Source of the DNA: ZC4RG30 sp041168985
GTDB taxonomy: Bacteria > Pseudomonadota > Gammaproteobacteria > Steroidobacterales > Steroidobacteraceae
Assembly (NCBI GenBank): GCA_041168985.1
Contig: JBEEKA010000319.1
Location: forward strand, 1 to 14,488
DNA: 14,488 nucleotides
Direction of reading: 5' to 3'
A model generated the notes under the pieces. It was not told the DNA's origin. It searched no databases and saw only the letters and a program-made list of their open reading frames with translations. Each line of letters starts with the position of its first letter. Position 1 is the stretch's first letter. Positions 7,830 through 14,488 of this stretch are shown here, piece by piece. Position numbers and translations under genes: made by a program.

Positions 7830-8954
7830 ATGACAAGACCGCTGTGGGCCGCACTGGCCCTGACCGGCGCCTTCAACGCCACGCTTGCTGTTGCACAAAC
7901 CGCCACGACGCAGGTCATGCCCGATGGCAGCGTCGTCATCCAGAACGCGACCGTTCCCCTGTCGCCACTGCTCAGCGAAGGCGGCCGTAACGTGCTGAAG
8001 CGGACGCAGCCAACCGAAGGTCCCGGCGCACCGGTGCCCACGCCGGAAGAAATCCAGGACATGCGCGAACTGCGCCGCGTCTACAACGAGAACCTCAAGC
8101 CGCGCGTCGACTACATGCGCCAGGTCTTTCCGGTCGACATCGAGGAGACCACGATAGACGGCATCGAAGTCGCGATCGTCACGCCCAAGGGCGGCGTACC
8201 AGCGAAGAACGCCAGGCGGCTGATCCTCAACGGGCCGGGCGGTGGTTTCCGCACCGGCGTGCGGGGCAACGGGCTGATGATCAGCATCCCGGTGGCTGCC
8301 ACGCTCGGCGTCAAGGTCGTTTCGATCCTCTATCGCCAGGGACCGGAGTTCCAGTTTCCCGCTGCGAGCGAGGACCTCCTCAAGGTCTGGAAACACTACG
8401 TGAAGAAACTGCCGGCGAGGAACATCGGCATGGTCGGTTGCTCGGCCGGCGGCTCGCTCGTCTCGCAGACGACGGCAATGCTGATAGATGCCGGAAAGCC
8501 GACGCCGGGTGCGCTGGGCGTCTACTGTTCCGGTCTCGGCGCGGCGGGCTCGGGGGACTCGGCCTTCTTCTCGTCCCTGTCGATATCCAACATCCTCGCC
8601 GCATCCAGGCAGGGACCGGCACCGGTGAACGCCGTGGCCACGCCCCCCGTTTCCGGTGCGAACACGCGCAATTACTACACCGGTGTCGACATGAACCAGT
8701 TCATCGTCAATCCGACGCTGGACGACCGGAAGCTGGCGAAATTCCCGCCGACGATCTTCTTCACGGCAACGCGGGACTTCGCCATGAGTGCCTCGGCTTA
8801 CAGCCACTGGAAGCTGCTCAAGGCTGGCGTGCCAAGCGACCTGATGATCTTCGAGGGTCTTTATCACGGGTTCATGACAAACCCGGACTTCCCGGAAGCC
8901 CGCGAGGGCTACCAGATCGCCGCGAAGTTCTTCGACACGCACCTCGGCAGGTAA
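7830..8954 (+). CDS. Exported alpha/beta hydrolase, hormone-sensitive-lipase (HSL) type
   Basis: This 374-residue protein has a signal peptide (hydrophobic stretch about 5-20, AVA-Q cleavage likely near 22), so it acts in the periplasm or outside. The serine-hydrolase core is visible: the nucleophile Ser205 in GCSAGG (203-208), Asp316 in TATRDF, and His346 in LYHGF, in the order and spacing of Abhydrolase_3/HSL esterases. The oxyanion-hole motif is unusual. Where the family has HGGGF, this protein has PGGGF (136-140, in LNGPGGGFRTG), so the His is Pro. About 100 residues lie between the signal peptide and the core. GAGAGG precedes the ATG. It stands alone on this strand and converges on the TonB receptor gene through a shared terminator. 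Esterase activity is likely; the substrate is unknown. An ester of quinate or shikimate would fit the neighbours, as inference only. Confidence 0.85.
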   Translation: MTRPLWAALALTGAFNATLAVAQTATTQVMPDGSVVIQNATVPLSPLLSEGGRNVLKRTQPTEGPGAPVPTPEEIQDMRELRRVYNENLKPRVDYMRQVFPVDIEETTIDGIEVAIVTPKGGVPAKNARRLILNGPGGGFRTGVRGNGLMISIPVAATLGVKVVSILYRQGPEFQFPAASEDLLKVWKHYVKKLPARNIGMVGCSAGGSLVSQTTAMLIDAGKPTPGALGVYCSGLGAAGSGDSAFFSSLSISNILAASRQGPAPVNAVATPPVSGANTRNYYTGVDMNQFIVNPTLDDRKLAKFPPTIFFTATRDFAMSASAYSHWKLLKAGVPSDLMIFEGLYHGFMTNPDFPEAREGYQIAAKFFDTHLGR

Positions 8955-8964
8955 ACCCCGCCGC

Positions 8965-9006
8965 AAAAAAAGGCGCGGCGCCTTTCCAGACGCCGCGCCA
9001 GATTTT
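8965..9006. terminator. Bidirectional rho-independent terminator between convergent genes
   Basis: A perfect 9-bp GC stem (8972-8980 with 8991-8999) encloses a 10-base loop. On the minus strand it is followed directly by seven T (complement of A 8965-8971), giving a strong terminator for the TonB receptor gene, which stops 28 bases earlier. On the plus strand TTTT (9003-9006) follows three bases after the stem, a weaker terminator for the hydrolase gene, which stops at 8954. Confidence 0.85.
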
Positions 9007-9027
9007 CGGGAAGGGAACCCGATACGT

Positions 9028-11961
9028 TTAGAAGGCCAGCTTCAGCCCCATGTAGAACGTGCGGCCCACCGCATCGTAGAGCGCCTGGTCGGTACCGTTC
9101 TGCGAGCTGGCCACGACGGGCAGACCCTTGTCGGCCACATTGTTGACGCCCGCGCGCAGCTGCAGCGACCTGTTGAAGCTGTAGGTGCCGAACAGGTCGA
9201 ACAGCTGGTAAGCCCCAACGCCCTTCTGCACGTTGTTCGGCGTCAGGATCGCGCTGACGTCCTTGAGCGAGCTCTGGTAGCGCCAGCGCACGCCGACCGT
9301 CAGGTCGTCCGTCTTGTACCCCAGTGTCGTCAGCGACTTCAGCCGGGGCGCCGCACGCGGCGGTACCGAGCCCGGATTGGTGCCGCCGACGCTGACACCC
9401 GTGTAGTCGAGGAACTTCGCACCCGGCAGCAGCGCGACCTTGTAGTTGTTCAGGTAGGTAACCGAGGGGTCGATGTAGACCTTGCCGGCACCGCCGAAGA
9501 CCGGCGCACGGAACGCCCAGTGACCCTGGACCTCAAGACCGTCGGTCTTCAGTCCACCCAGGTTCGAGTACGGCGTGGCGACCGTCAGGAGCTGGCCCGT
9601 GCTCGCATCACGCTGGATCGCCTGGCAGTAGAGGTTCGAATTCGAATAACCCGAGTTCGAGCCGTCGAGGTTGAAACACTTCGACAGGACCGTGAGACCC
9701 GGAATGGCCGAGATCACGTTCTTGATCGAGATGTTGTAGTAGTCGACCGACACCGAGAGATCCGGGCTCAGGTTGTAGACCATGCCCAGGTTGAACGTGT
9801 CAGCCGTTTCCGGCGTCAGCGTCGTGTTGCCTGCCACCGTCTGCCCGGTCGCCGTCGTCGGGAACTGGTAAGTCGGGATCAGCGCACTCGGCACGCCTTG
9901 CGCGACGCACAGCGCAGCAACCTGCGCGGCGTTGGCGCCGGCCCGCGCGGTCGAACGCGAGTCACAGGGATCGCCGAGCGAACCCGGCGGCGTACCGATC
10001 ACCAGCTGCGAATTGGCGCCCAGCGGCGAGAACAGCTCGCCGATGTTCGGGGCACGCACGGCGCGCTGGTAGGAACCACGGACCAGGACCTGGTCCACCG
10101 GGCGCCAGCGTGCGTCGAATTCGTAGCTCTTGACCGAGCCCGTCACGGAGTAGTCGGACACGCGGGCTGCACCGCCCACGGCGAGTTCCCGGACCAGGTG
10201 GCGATCGGCCAGCAATGGCACGTCGATCTGGGCCGCCAGCTCATTCACTTCCACGCCACGCTCCGGCACCGCGGCGGCTGCCGTGAAGGCCTCGACGTTC
10301 GCCGCCGGCGCCCATCCGCTGAACGCGGTGACGTCCGAATCCGGCTTGTAGGAGTAGGTGTTGCGACGGTGGTCGGCGACGAACGCCACCTGCGCCGGAC
10401 CGGCGGGCATATCGAAGAGCTTGCCGTTCACCTGCGCCTGGACCTGCGTCTGCGTCAGGTCCTCGACACTGCTGGTGTCCTTGGTCAGATAGGCCACGCA
10501 GGCCGCGGAGAGCTTGCGCGCGTTCACGTCGCCGAAGGGGTTGAAGCCGCCCGCGCAGATCGAAGCGCCGCCATCCGCCGCGTTCAGCAGCGTCTGCACG
10601 CGGCTCTTCAGCACGGCGTCGTGCATGATCGAGTTGTGCACCGACGAGTCGTACGACGCGAAGACGTCGAACTTCCAGTTGTCGTTGATGTCTCCCTTCA
10701 GGCCGCCCAGGTACTGCTGGACGATGTAGCTTTCGTCCCAGTTCTTCCAGGGAATGCCGACGTAGCGGGACCGCCAGTCGAAGCGAGCCGTCGGGTTGGC
10801 ACGCGAGGCCAGGACCGTCGCGAGATCCGTCGGGATGAACGGGTTGGTGACCGGGATCGTGGTCAGGGACGGGAATTGGGTGAGACTGCCGCCGCTGTTG
10901 CTGTTGACGGTCAGGTTCACGTACATGAACTGGCCGTACAGCGACAGGTTCGAAGTGAGGTCGTAGTCGGCCTTCAGGAACGCGGTCTTGCGATCGATGG
11001 CATTCAGGATGTTGCCCTGCTGTCCGACCGGCATGCGGACGTTGCCGCCGACAACGGCGTAACCACCGGTGCCGTTCGGGCCCTTGTAGTTCTTCGCGCC
11101 GGTCTGGGTGAACAGCGTGCCGTCGTCGTTGAATCCGAGGTTCGATGCCAGCGGATTCATGGCACCCGTAACGCCATAGCCATTGAACAGCGCGGTCAGC
11201 ACGTCCGCGCTGGGCGCGTTGGTCGCGCTGGGGACGAACGTGCCCGTGCCGATGAAGGACGACGGCACCTTGTCCTGGAAGAAGCGGCGGGAACTGCTCA
11301 GCAGCGGGTCCTGCTTGGTGAAGCTGAACGCCGTCACCATATGGCCGCGGTCATCGGCGAACCCGGTGCCGAAGGCGACCGAGGCGTCGAACTTGTTGGC
11401 ATCGCCCTGGCCGCTCCGGGAGTCCTGCAGGTCCACGCGGACGCCGTCGAAACTGCGGATGGTCTTGAAGTTCACGACGCCGGACATGGCGTCGGAACCG
11501 TAAACGGCCGAGGCGCCGCCCGTGATCGCATCGACACCGGAAATGATCGATTCCGGCAGGATGTTGATGTCGACGTTGCCGAAGATGTCGGAGACCGGCA
11601 GGCGCTTGCCGTCGAGCAGCACCAGGTTGCGGTTGGTGCCGAGGCCATGGAGGTTGATCGTCGCGCGTCCACCGGTGCCCTGGCCACCGGTCGTCGAGTT
11701 GCCGCCGACCGTGAAGCCGGGCATCTGGTTCAGCGCGTCCTGGAGGTTGGAGGCGCCCGACTCCTTGATGCTCTCCGAACTGACCGTGGTGATCGGGCTG
11801 ACCGACGTGTTGTTCGGGCGCTGGATCAGCGAACCGGTAATGACGACTTCGGCGATTTCTTCCGGCGCATCGGCCGCAATCGCGGCGCCGGAGAGGATCG
11901 ACGCGATGACTGCGGAAACGGACGCCATGCGGCGGATTTCGGTCGGATTACGGACGCTCAT
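9028..11961 (-). CDS. TonB-dependent outer-membrane receptor
   Basis: This 977-residue receptor imports a substrate across the outer membrane using TonB energy. It has a signal peptide (about 1-29, SILSGAAIAA), a TonB-box-like EVVITGS (38-44), and a plug domain with LQDALNQMPGF and NLVLLDGKRLPVSDIFG. A long 22-strand-type barrel follows, with RGSYQRAVRAPNIGELF and LTPETADTFNLG, and it ends in a terminal Phe (YMGLKLAF) as barrel-assembly signals do. Cysteine pairs in putative loops (ICAGGFNPFG...ACVAYL, DPCDS...LCVAQGVP, KCFN...YCQAI) are typical of this receptor group. The start at 11961 is chosen because AGGGGG lies five bases upstream. A longer ATG at 12024 would sit at the predicted transcription start, inside an operator. 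Divergent from a TetR gene and sharing operator sites with quiC, it probably imports a quinate/shikimate-type compound (inference). Confidence 0.93.
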   Translation of the reverse strand: MSVRNPTEIRRMASVSAVIASILSGAAIAADAPEEIAEVVITGSLIQRPNNTSVSPITTVSSESIKESGASNLQDALNQMPGFTVGGNSTTGGQGTGGRATINLHGLGTNRNLVLLDGKRLPVSDIFGNVDINILPESIISGVDAITGGASAVYGSDAMSGVVNFKTIRSFDGVRVDLQDSRSGQGDANKFDASVAFGTGFADDRGHMVTAFSFTKQDPLLSSSRRFFQDKVPSSFIGTGTFVPSATNAPSADVLTALFNGYGVTGAMNPLASNLGFNDDGTLFTQTGAKNYKGPNGTGGYAVVGGNVRMPVGQQGNILNAIDRKTAFLKADYDLTSNLSLYGQFMYVNLTVNSNSGGSLTQFPSLTTIPVTNPFIPTDLATVLASRANPTARFDWRSRYVGIPWKNWDESYIVQQYLGGLKGDINDNWKFDVFASYDSSVHNSIMHDAVLKSRVQTLLNAADGGASICAGGFNPFGDVNARKLSAACVAYLTKDTSSVEDLTQTQVQAQVNGKLFDMPAGPAQVAFVADHRRNTYSYKPDSDVTAFSGWAPAANVEAFTAAAAVPERGVEVNELAAQIDVPLLADRHLVRELAVGGAARVSDYSVTGSVKSYEFDARWRPVDQVLVRGSYQRAVRAPNIGELFSPLGANSQLVIGTPPGSLGDPCDSRSTARAGANAAQVAALCVAQGVPSALIPTYQFPTTATGQTVAGNTTLTPETADTFNLGMVYNLSPDLSVSVDYYNISIKNVISAIPGLTVLSKCFNLDGSNSGYSNSNLYCQAIQRDASTGQLLTVATPYSNLGGLKTDGLEVQGHWAFRAPVFGGAGKVYIDPSVTYLNNYKVALLPGAKFLDYTGVSVGGTNPGSVPPRAAPRLKSLTTLGYKTDDLTVGVRWRYQSSLKDVSAILTPNNVQKGVGAYQLFDLFGTYSFNRSLQLRAGVNNVADKGLPVVASSQNGTDQALYDAVGRTFYMGLKLAF

Positions 11962-12007
11962 TGATTCCCCCTGAACGGAGTCGGAAATTGCCCCTGAGGG
12001 GCGCTTA

Positions 12008-12023
12008 TGTACCACTTGGTACA
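12008..12023. promoter_or_regulatory. Operator-like palindrome 1 (receptor transcription start)
   Basis: TGTACCACTTGGTACA has perfect 7-base arms with a 2-base centre. It covers the predicted +1 of the TonB receptor transcript, just downstream of the -10. It shares the pattern ACCANTTNGTNCA with sites 2 and 3, 26 bp from site 2. It is likely bound by the adjacent TetR protein (inference). Confidence 0.65.
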
Positions 12024-12027
12024 CAAA

Positions 12028-12055
12028 GGTATATGAACCAGTTCGTTCATGTCAA
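12028..12055 (-). promoter_or_regulatory. Promoter of the TonB receptor gene
   Basis: The minus strand has a perfect -35 TTGACA (12055 to 12050), a 16-base spacer, and a -10 TATACC (12033 to 12028). Expected +1 is near 12021, giving a leader of about 60 bases before the ATG at 11961. Operator-like site 2 fills the spacer, a layout suited to repression. Confidence 0.7.
12033..12050. promoter_or_regulatory. Operator-like palindrome 2 (receptor promoter spacer)
   Basis: ATGAACCAGTTCGTTCAT lies between the -35 and -10 of the receptor promoter. It contains the inner palindrome GAAC-CA-GTTC and outer arms ATGAAC/GTTCAT. Twelve bases, GAACCAGTTCGT, are identical to the site in front of quiC. TetR repressors commonly bind palindromes of this size. 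Confidence 0.75.
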
Positions 12056-12083
12056 GATGGCCCGTCGGTCGCGCCGCCCGGGT

Positions 12084-12113
12084 TTGCGTCACGGTGCCCG
12101 GACTCCCTATCCT
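12084..12113 (+). promoter_or_regulatory. Possible promoter of the tetR gene
   Basis: TTGCGT (12084-12089) and TATCCT (12108-12113) are separated by 18 bases and lie 37 bases before the TTG start. The match is moderate. The operator sites lie 30-80 bp upstream, so autoregulation is possible but not evident. Confidence 0.35.
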
Positions 12114-12149
12114 GAAGGCGAACAGACCGATCCATCCTGGAGCATTCCC

Positions 12150-12842
12150 TTGCCCAAGAAGAAATCCCCGCCCGCCCAGGCCGAAGCCGCGGCGGAGCGC
12201 CCGCAGGACAGGACCCGCCAGAACATCCTGGAGGTGGCGACCCGCGAGTTCTCGGAAAAGGGCCTCGCCGGTGCACGCGTCGATGAGATCGCGGAACGGA
12301 CCAGCACCAGCAAGCGGATGATCTATTACTACTTCGAGAGCAAGGAAGGCCTGTACCGGGCCGTGCTCGAGAAGGTTTACGAACAGATACGGCTGATCGA
12401 AGCCGGCATCGACGTCGTCGACCTGTCGCCCGAAGACGCCCTGCGGGAACTGGTGCGCGTCACTTTCGACTGGCACCAGAAGCACCCGGACTTCGTGCGA
12501 CTCGTCATGAACGAAAACATCCACCAGGGCGAGCACCTCGGCGCACTGGGCGGCATCAAGTCGCGTCGCCAGACCATCGTCGAACTCCTGCGGCGGATCC
12601 TGGCGCGCGGCACCAAGGAAGGCCGGTTCAGGGCCGACATCGACCCCGTCGACCTGCACATGTCGATCAGCGCGCTCTGCTTCTACAACGTGTCGAACCA
12701 GCACACCTTCTCGCGCATCTTCGAGCGGGACATGACCTCCCCGAAGGTATCCGCTGCGCGGCGGGAGGTGGTGGTCGACACGATCCTCCGCTGGTGCCTG
12801 ACCGAGCTCCCGAAACACGGCCGAAGCGCGCAGAGGGCCTGA
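12150..12842 (+). CDS. TetR/AcrR family transcriptional regulator
   Basis: This 230-residue regulator has an N-terminal TetR DNA-binding domain (about 20-69): RQNILEVATREFSEKGLAG, then VDEIAERTSTSKRMIYYYF with the recognition helix, then ESKEGLY. The C-terminal helical ligand domain (FVRLVMNENIHQGEHL, ISALCFYNVSNQHTFSRIF) is of the type seen with many TetR regulators of catabolic genes. I choose TTG 12150 because GGAG lies seven bases upstream and the protein then begins MPKKKSPPAQAEAAAERPQD. Longer in-frame starts run through the operators and the opposing promoter. It is divergent from the TonB receptor gene and 71 bp upstream of quiC. Both of those promoters contain the same palindrome, so this protein is the likely repressor of both, released by a pathway metabolite (inference). 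Confidence 0.9.
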   Translation: MPKKKSPPAQAEAAAERPQDRTRQNILEVATREFSEKGLAGARVDEIAERTSTSKRMIYYYFESKEGLYRAVLEKVYEQIRLIEAGIDVVDLSPEDALRELVRVTFDWHQKHPDFVRLVMNENIHQGEHLGALGGIKSRRQTIVELLRRILARGTKEGRFRADIDPVDLHMSISALCFYNVSNQHTFSRIFERDMTSPKVSAARREVVVDTILRWCLTELPKHGRSAQRA

Positions 12843-12861
12843 ACGCTCCCACTGCCGCGGA

Positions 12862-12890
12862 TTGACGAACCAGTTCGTACACGATAGCCT
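12862..12890 (+). promoter_or_regulatory. Promoter of the quiC-like gene
   Basis: TTGACG (12862-12867) is followed after 17 bases by TAGCCT (12885-12890). Expected +1 is near 12897, leaving a short leader with a G-rich ribosome site (AGCGGGGG) before ATG 12914. The -10 is weak, but operator site 3 occupies the spacer exactly as site 2 does at the receptor promoter. Confidence 0.55.
12865..12878. promoter_or_regulatory. Operator-like palindrome 3 (quiC promoter spacer)
   Basis: ACGAAC-CA-GTTCGT is a perfect 6-base-arm palindrome continuing into ACAC. It shares GAACCAGTTCGT with site 2 and ACCANTTNGTNCA with sites 1 and 2. Its place between -35 and -10 implies repression of quiC by the same protein that controls the receptor gene. 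Confidence 0.75.
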
Positions 12891-12913
12891 CCGTCAAACT
12901 CAGCGGGGGCCCC

Positions 12914-14488
12914 ATGCTCACGTCCATCGCGTCGGTTTCCATCAGCGGAAGTCTCGAAGCCAAGATCGCCGCGACAGCAGCGGCCGGCTTCTGGGGCATC
13001 GAGGTCATGGAAAGCGACCTCGTTTCCTGCACGCTATCGCCCCGCCAGATCGGCGCGCTCCTGAAGTCGAACGGACTCGTCTGCACGGCGTACCAGCCGT
13101 TCCGTGACTTCGAGGGCATGACGGGTCCGCTCCGCGCCCGGACCTTCGACCGCATGGAACGCAAGTTCGACCTCATGCAGGAACTTGGCGCCACGCGGCT
13201 CCTGGTCTGCTCGAACACGCATGCGGAGGCGGACGGCGACCGGTCGCGCCTCGTCGCGGATTTCCAGGAACTCGGCGAACGCGCGGCACGCCGCGGGATC
13301 ACTGTGGGCTATGAAGCGCTCGCCTGGGGCAGGCATGTGTTCGACCACCGGGATGCCTGGGACATCGTCCGCCGCACGAACCACCCCAACATCGGGCTGA
13401 TCCTGGACAGCTTTCACAGCTTCGCCCGGAAAGTGCCGGTCGAAAGCCTGCGCGACATCGATCCCGCGAAGATCGTCATGGTGCAGCTGGCCGATGCGCC
13501 GCAGCTCTACATGGACGAGCTGTCCTGGAGCCGGCATTTCCGCACCATGCCCGGCCAGGGCGACTTCCCGCTGGTCGACTACGTCGGCACCCTGCAGGAC
13601 ATCGGTTTCCGTGGCATCTGGTCGCTGGAGATCTTCAACGACCGGTTCAGGGCCGCGGACACGGCGACCGTCGCCGTGGACGGCATGCGCTCCCTGACTT
13701 ACGTCCAGGACCAGGTGGACCGTCGTCACGGCAAGCCGGTCCCCGCGCCGCGCGTGGCAACCACCGGCATCGAATTCATCGAGTTCGCGGCGAATGACAC
13801 CGAGGCCCCCCGGCTCGCCCGCATGCTCGCTACGCTCGGGTTCCGCGAGACCGGGCGCCACCGCCGCAAGGCCGTCACGCGCTGGAGCCAGGGCGGCATC
13901 AACATCGTCGTGAACAGCGAGGTCGAAGGCTTCGCACACCGCCACGACATGGCGCATGGCGCGTCGGTCTGCGCCATTGGCCTGCGTGTCGACGACGTGG
14001 CAGGAGCCTTGGCGCGCGCGGAATCGCTGCGCATCCCCCGGTTCTCGCAGCCCGTCGCCGCCGGCGAGGCCAGTGTGCCCGCACTGCGGGGCGTCGGCGG
14101 CAGCCTCCTCTACATGGTGGACCAGGCCGGCGCGCCCGCGCTGTGGGAAGGCGATTTCATCCCGACTCCCCAGGGGGATGACGGCGATGCGGGCCTCGAG
14201 GCGATCGATTACATCTCCCAGGTCATGCCGTACGAGGAAATGCTTTCCTGGCTCCTGTACTACGGGTCGCTGCTCGACCTCGGCAAGACCCCCCTGCTGG
14301 AAGTCGCGGACCCGCTTGGACTTGTGCAGACCCAAGCCATGGAATCACCCGACAGGGCGCTGCGCATCGTCCTCAACGCGACAGCGGCCCAGCAAACCCT
14401 GTCGGCGCGCTTCCTGGATGCCTACATGGGTGCCGGCGTGCAGCACCTGACATTCCGTTCGAACGATATTTTCGAGTCGGCCGAACGC
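12914..14488 (+). CDS. quiC: 3-dehydroshikimate dehydratase QuiC-like (TIM-barrel fused to HPPD-like domain), 3' end outside window
   Basis: The enzyme converts 3-dehydroshikimate to protocatechuate, joining quinate/shikimate breakdown to the beta-ketoadipate route. The 525 codons present form an N-terminal sugar-phosphate-isomerase-like TIM barrel (1-275) and a 4-hydroxyphenylpyruvate-dioxygenase-like domain (about 285 onward). The metal ligands as I recall them from Pseudomonas putida QuiC fall at the same numbers here: E134 (VGYEALAWG), D165 (LILDSFHSF), Q191 (MVQLAD) and E239 (WSLEIF), with H168 nearby. The barrel is therefore probably active. In the HPPD-like part, the first iron-ligand position is Tyr433 (AIDYIS) where homologues have His; the second, His511 (GVQHLTF), is kept. 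Related proteins are about 630 residues, so roughly 100 codons are missing. It has its own operator-bearing promoter, downstream of the TetR gene. An alternative is another member of the isomerase/HPPD fusion family acting on a different substrate. Confidence 0.88.
   Translation, partial: MLTSIASVSISGSLEAKIAATAAAGFWGIEVMESDLVSCTLSPRQIGALLKSNGLVCTAYQPFRDFEGMTGPLRARTFDRMERKFDLMQELGATRLLVCSNTHAEADGDRSRLVADFQELGERAARRGITVGYEALAWGRHVFDHRDAWDIVRRTNHPNIGLILDSFHSFARKVPVESLRDIDPAKIVMVQLADAPQLYMDELSWSRHFRTMPGQGDFPLVDYVGTLQDIGFRGIWSLEIFNDRFRAADTATVAVDGMRSLTYVQDQVDRRHGKPVPAPRVATTGIEFIEFAANDTEAPRLARMLATLGFRETGRHRRKAVTRWSQGGINIVVNSEVEGFAHRHDMAHGASVCAIGLRVDDVAGALARAESLRIPRFSQPVAAGEASVPALRGVGGSLLYMVDQAGAPALWEGDFIPTPQGDDGDAGLEAIDYISQVMPYEEMLSWLLYYGSLLDLGKTPLLEVADPLGLVQTQAMESPDRALRIVLNATAAQQTLSARFLDAYMGAGVQHLTFRSNDIFESAER

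Noticed and set aside
9520..11964. Long plus-strand open frame (814 codons) opposite the TonB receptor gene
   Set aside because: It is low-complexity Arg/Val-rich translation, a GC-rich shadow of the receptor gene.
11962..12024. Longer N-terminus for the TonB receptor (ATG at 12024)
   Set aside because: It would place the start at or before the predicted transcription start and inside operator 1. The ATG at 11961 has a strong AGGGGG ribosome site and a direct signal peptide.
11961..12149. Longer N-terminus for the TetR gene (ATG at 11961 and others)
   Set aside because: It would run through the opposing promoter and both operators. The TTG at 12150 has a well-placed GGAG and gives a normal TetR length.
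13034..14335. Minus-strand open frame (433 codons) opposite quiC
   Set aside because: The plus strand carries the conserved QuiC metal ligands; the minus frame shows no motif.
1..14488. CRISPR arrays, tRNA/rRNA genes, insertion sequences, phage or defence genes
   Set aside because: No regularly spaced repeats, tRNA-like cloverleafs, transposase motifs or terminal repeats were seen on either strand.

Overview
The window is high-GC (roughly two-thirds G+C by eye), gene-dense chromosomal DNA. It looks like a gammaproteobacterium of the Steroidobacteraceae/Nevskiales/Xanthomonadales type. This rests on the DUF1820-purL pair (DUF1820 is mainly gammaproteobacterial), the full-length PurL, and a large TonB-dependent receptor of the kind abundant in those groups. 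The genus cannot be fixed from the sequence alone.

Region 1 (1-3250, minus strand) is housekeeping. It holds the N-terminal three quarters of purL (FGAM synthase), preceded at 11 bp by a small DUF1820 gene. Region 2 (3270-7760, plus strand) is a tight four-gene run in which every junction is a 4-base start/stop overlap. The genes are a TagH-like FHA protein, an SbmA/BacA-type ABC transporter with a degenerate nucleotide-binding domain, a uracil-DNA-glycosylase-superfamily protein, and an exported paraoxonase-like beta-propeller that keeps all six expected calcium ligands. Regions 1 and 2 diverge from only 19 bp, which carries a near-palindromic -10 element serving both strands.

Region 3 (7830-12055) holds an exported HSL-type alpha/beta hydrolase on the plus strand. 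It converges, through a symmetric stem-loop terminator, on a 977-residue TonB-dependent receptor on the minus strand. Region 4 (12150-14488, plus strand) holds a TetR regulator and the 5' part of a quiC-like gene (3-dehydroshikimate dehydratase fused to an HPPD-like domain).

Three related operator-like sites tie regions 3 and 4 together. Two lie in and just downstream of the receptor promoter, and one lies between the -35 and -10 of the quiC promoter. The simplest reading is a TetR-controlled regulon for taking up and degrading a quinate/shikimate-type compound to protocatechuate. The receptor imports, QuiC makes the aromatic product, and the exported hydrolase may release the acid from an ester. 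The link to the hydrolase is inference only. The four-gene FHA/ABC/UDG-like/paraoxonase-like unit is the least explained part of the window. No RNA genes, CRISPR arrays, insertion sequences or attachment sites were seen, and no stretch over 300 bases lacks a gene.
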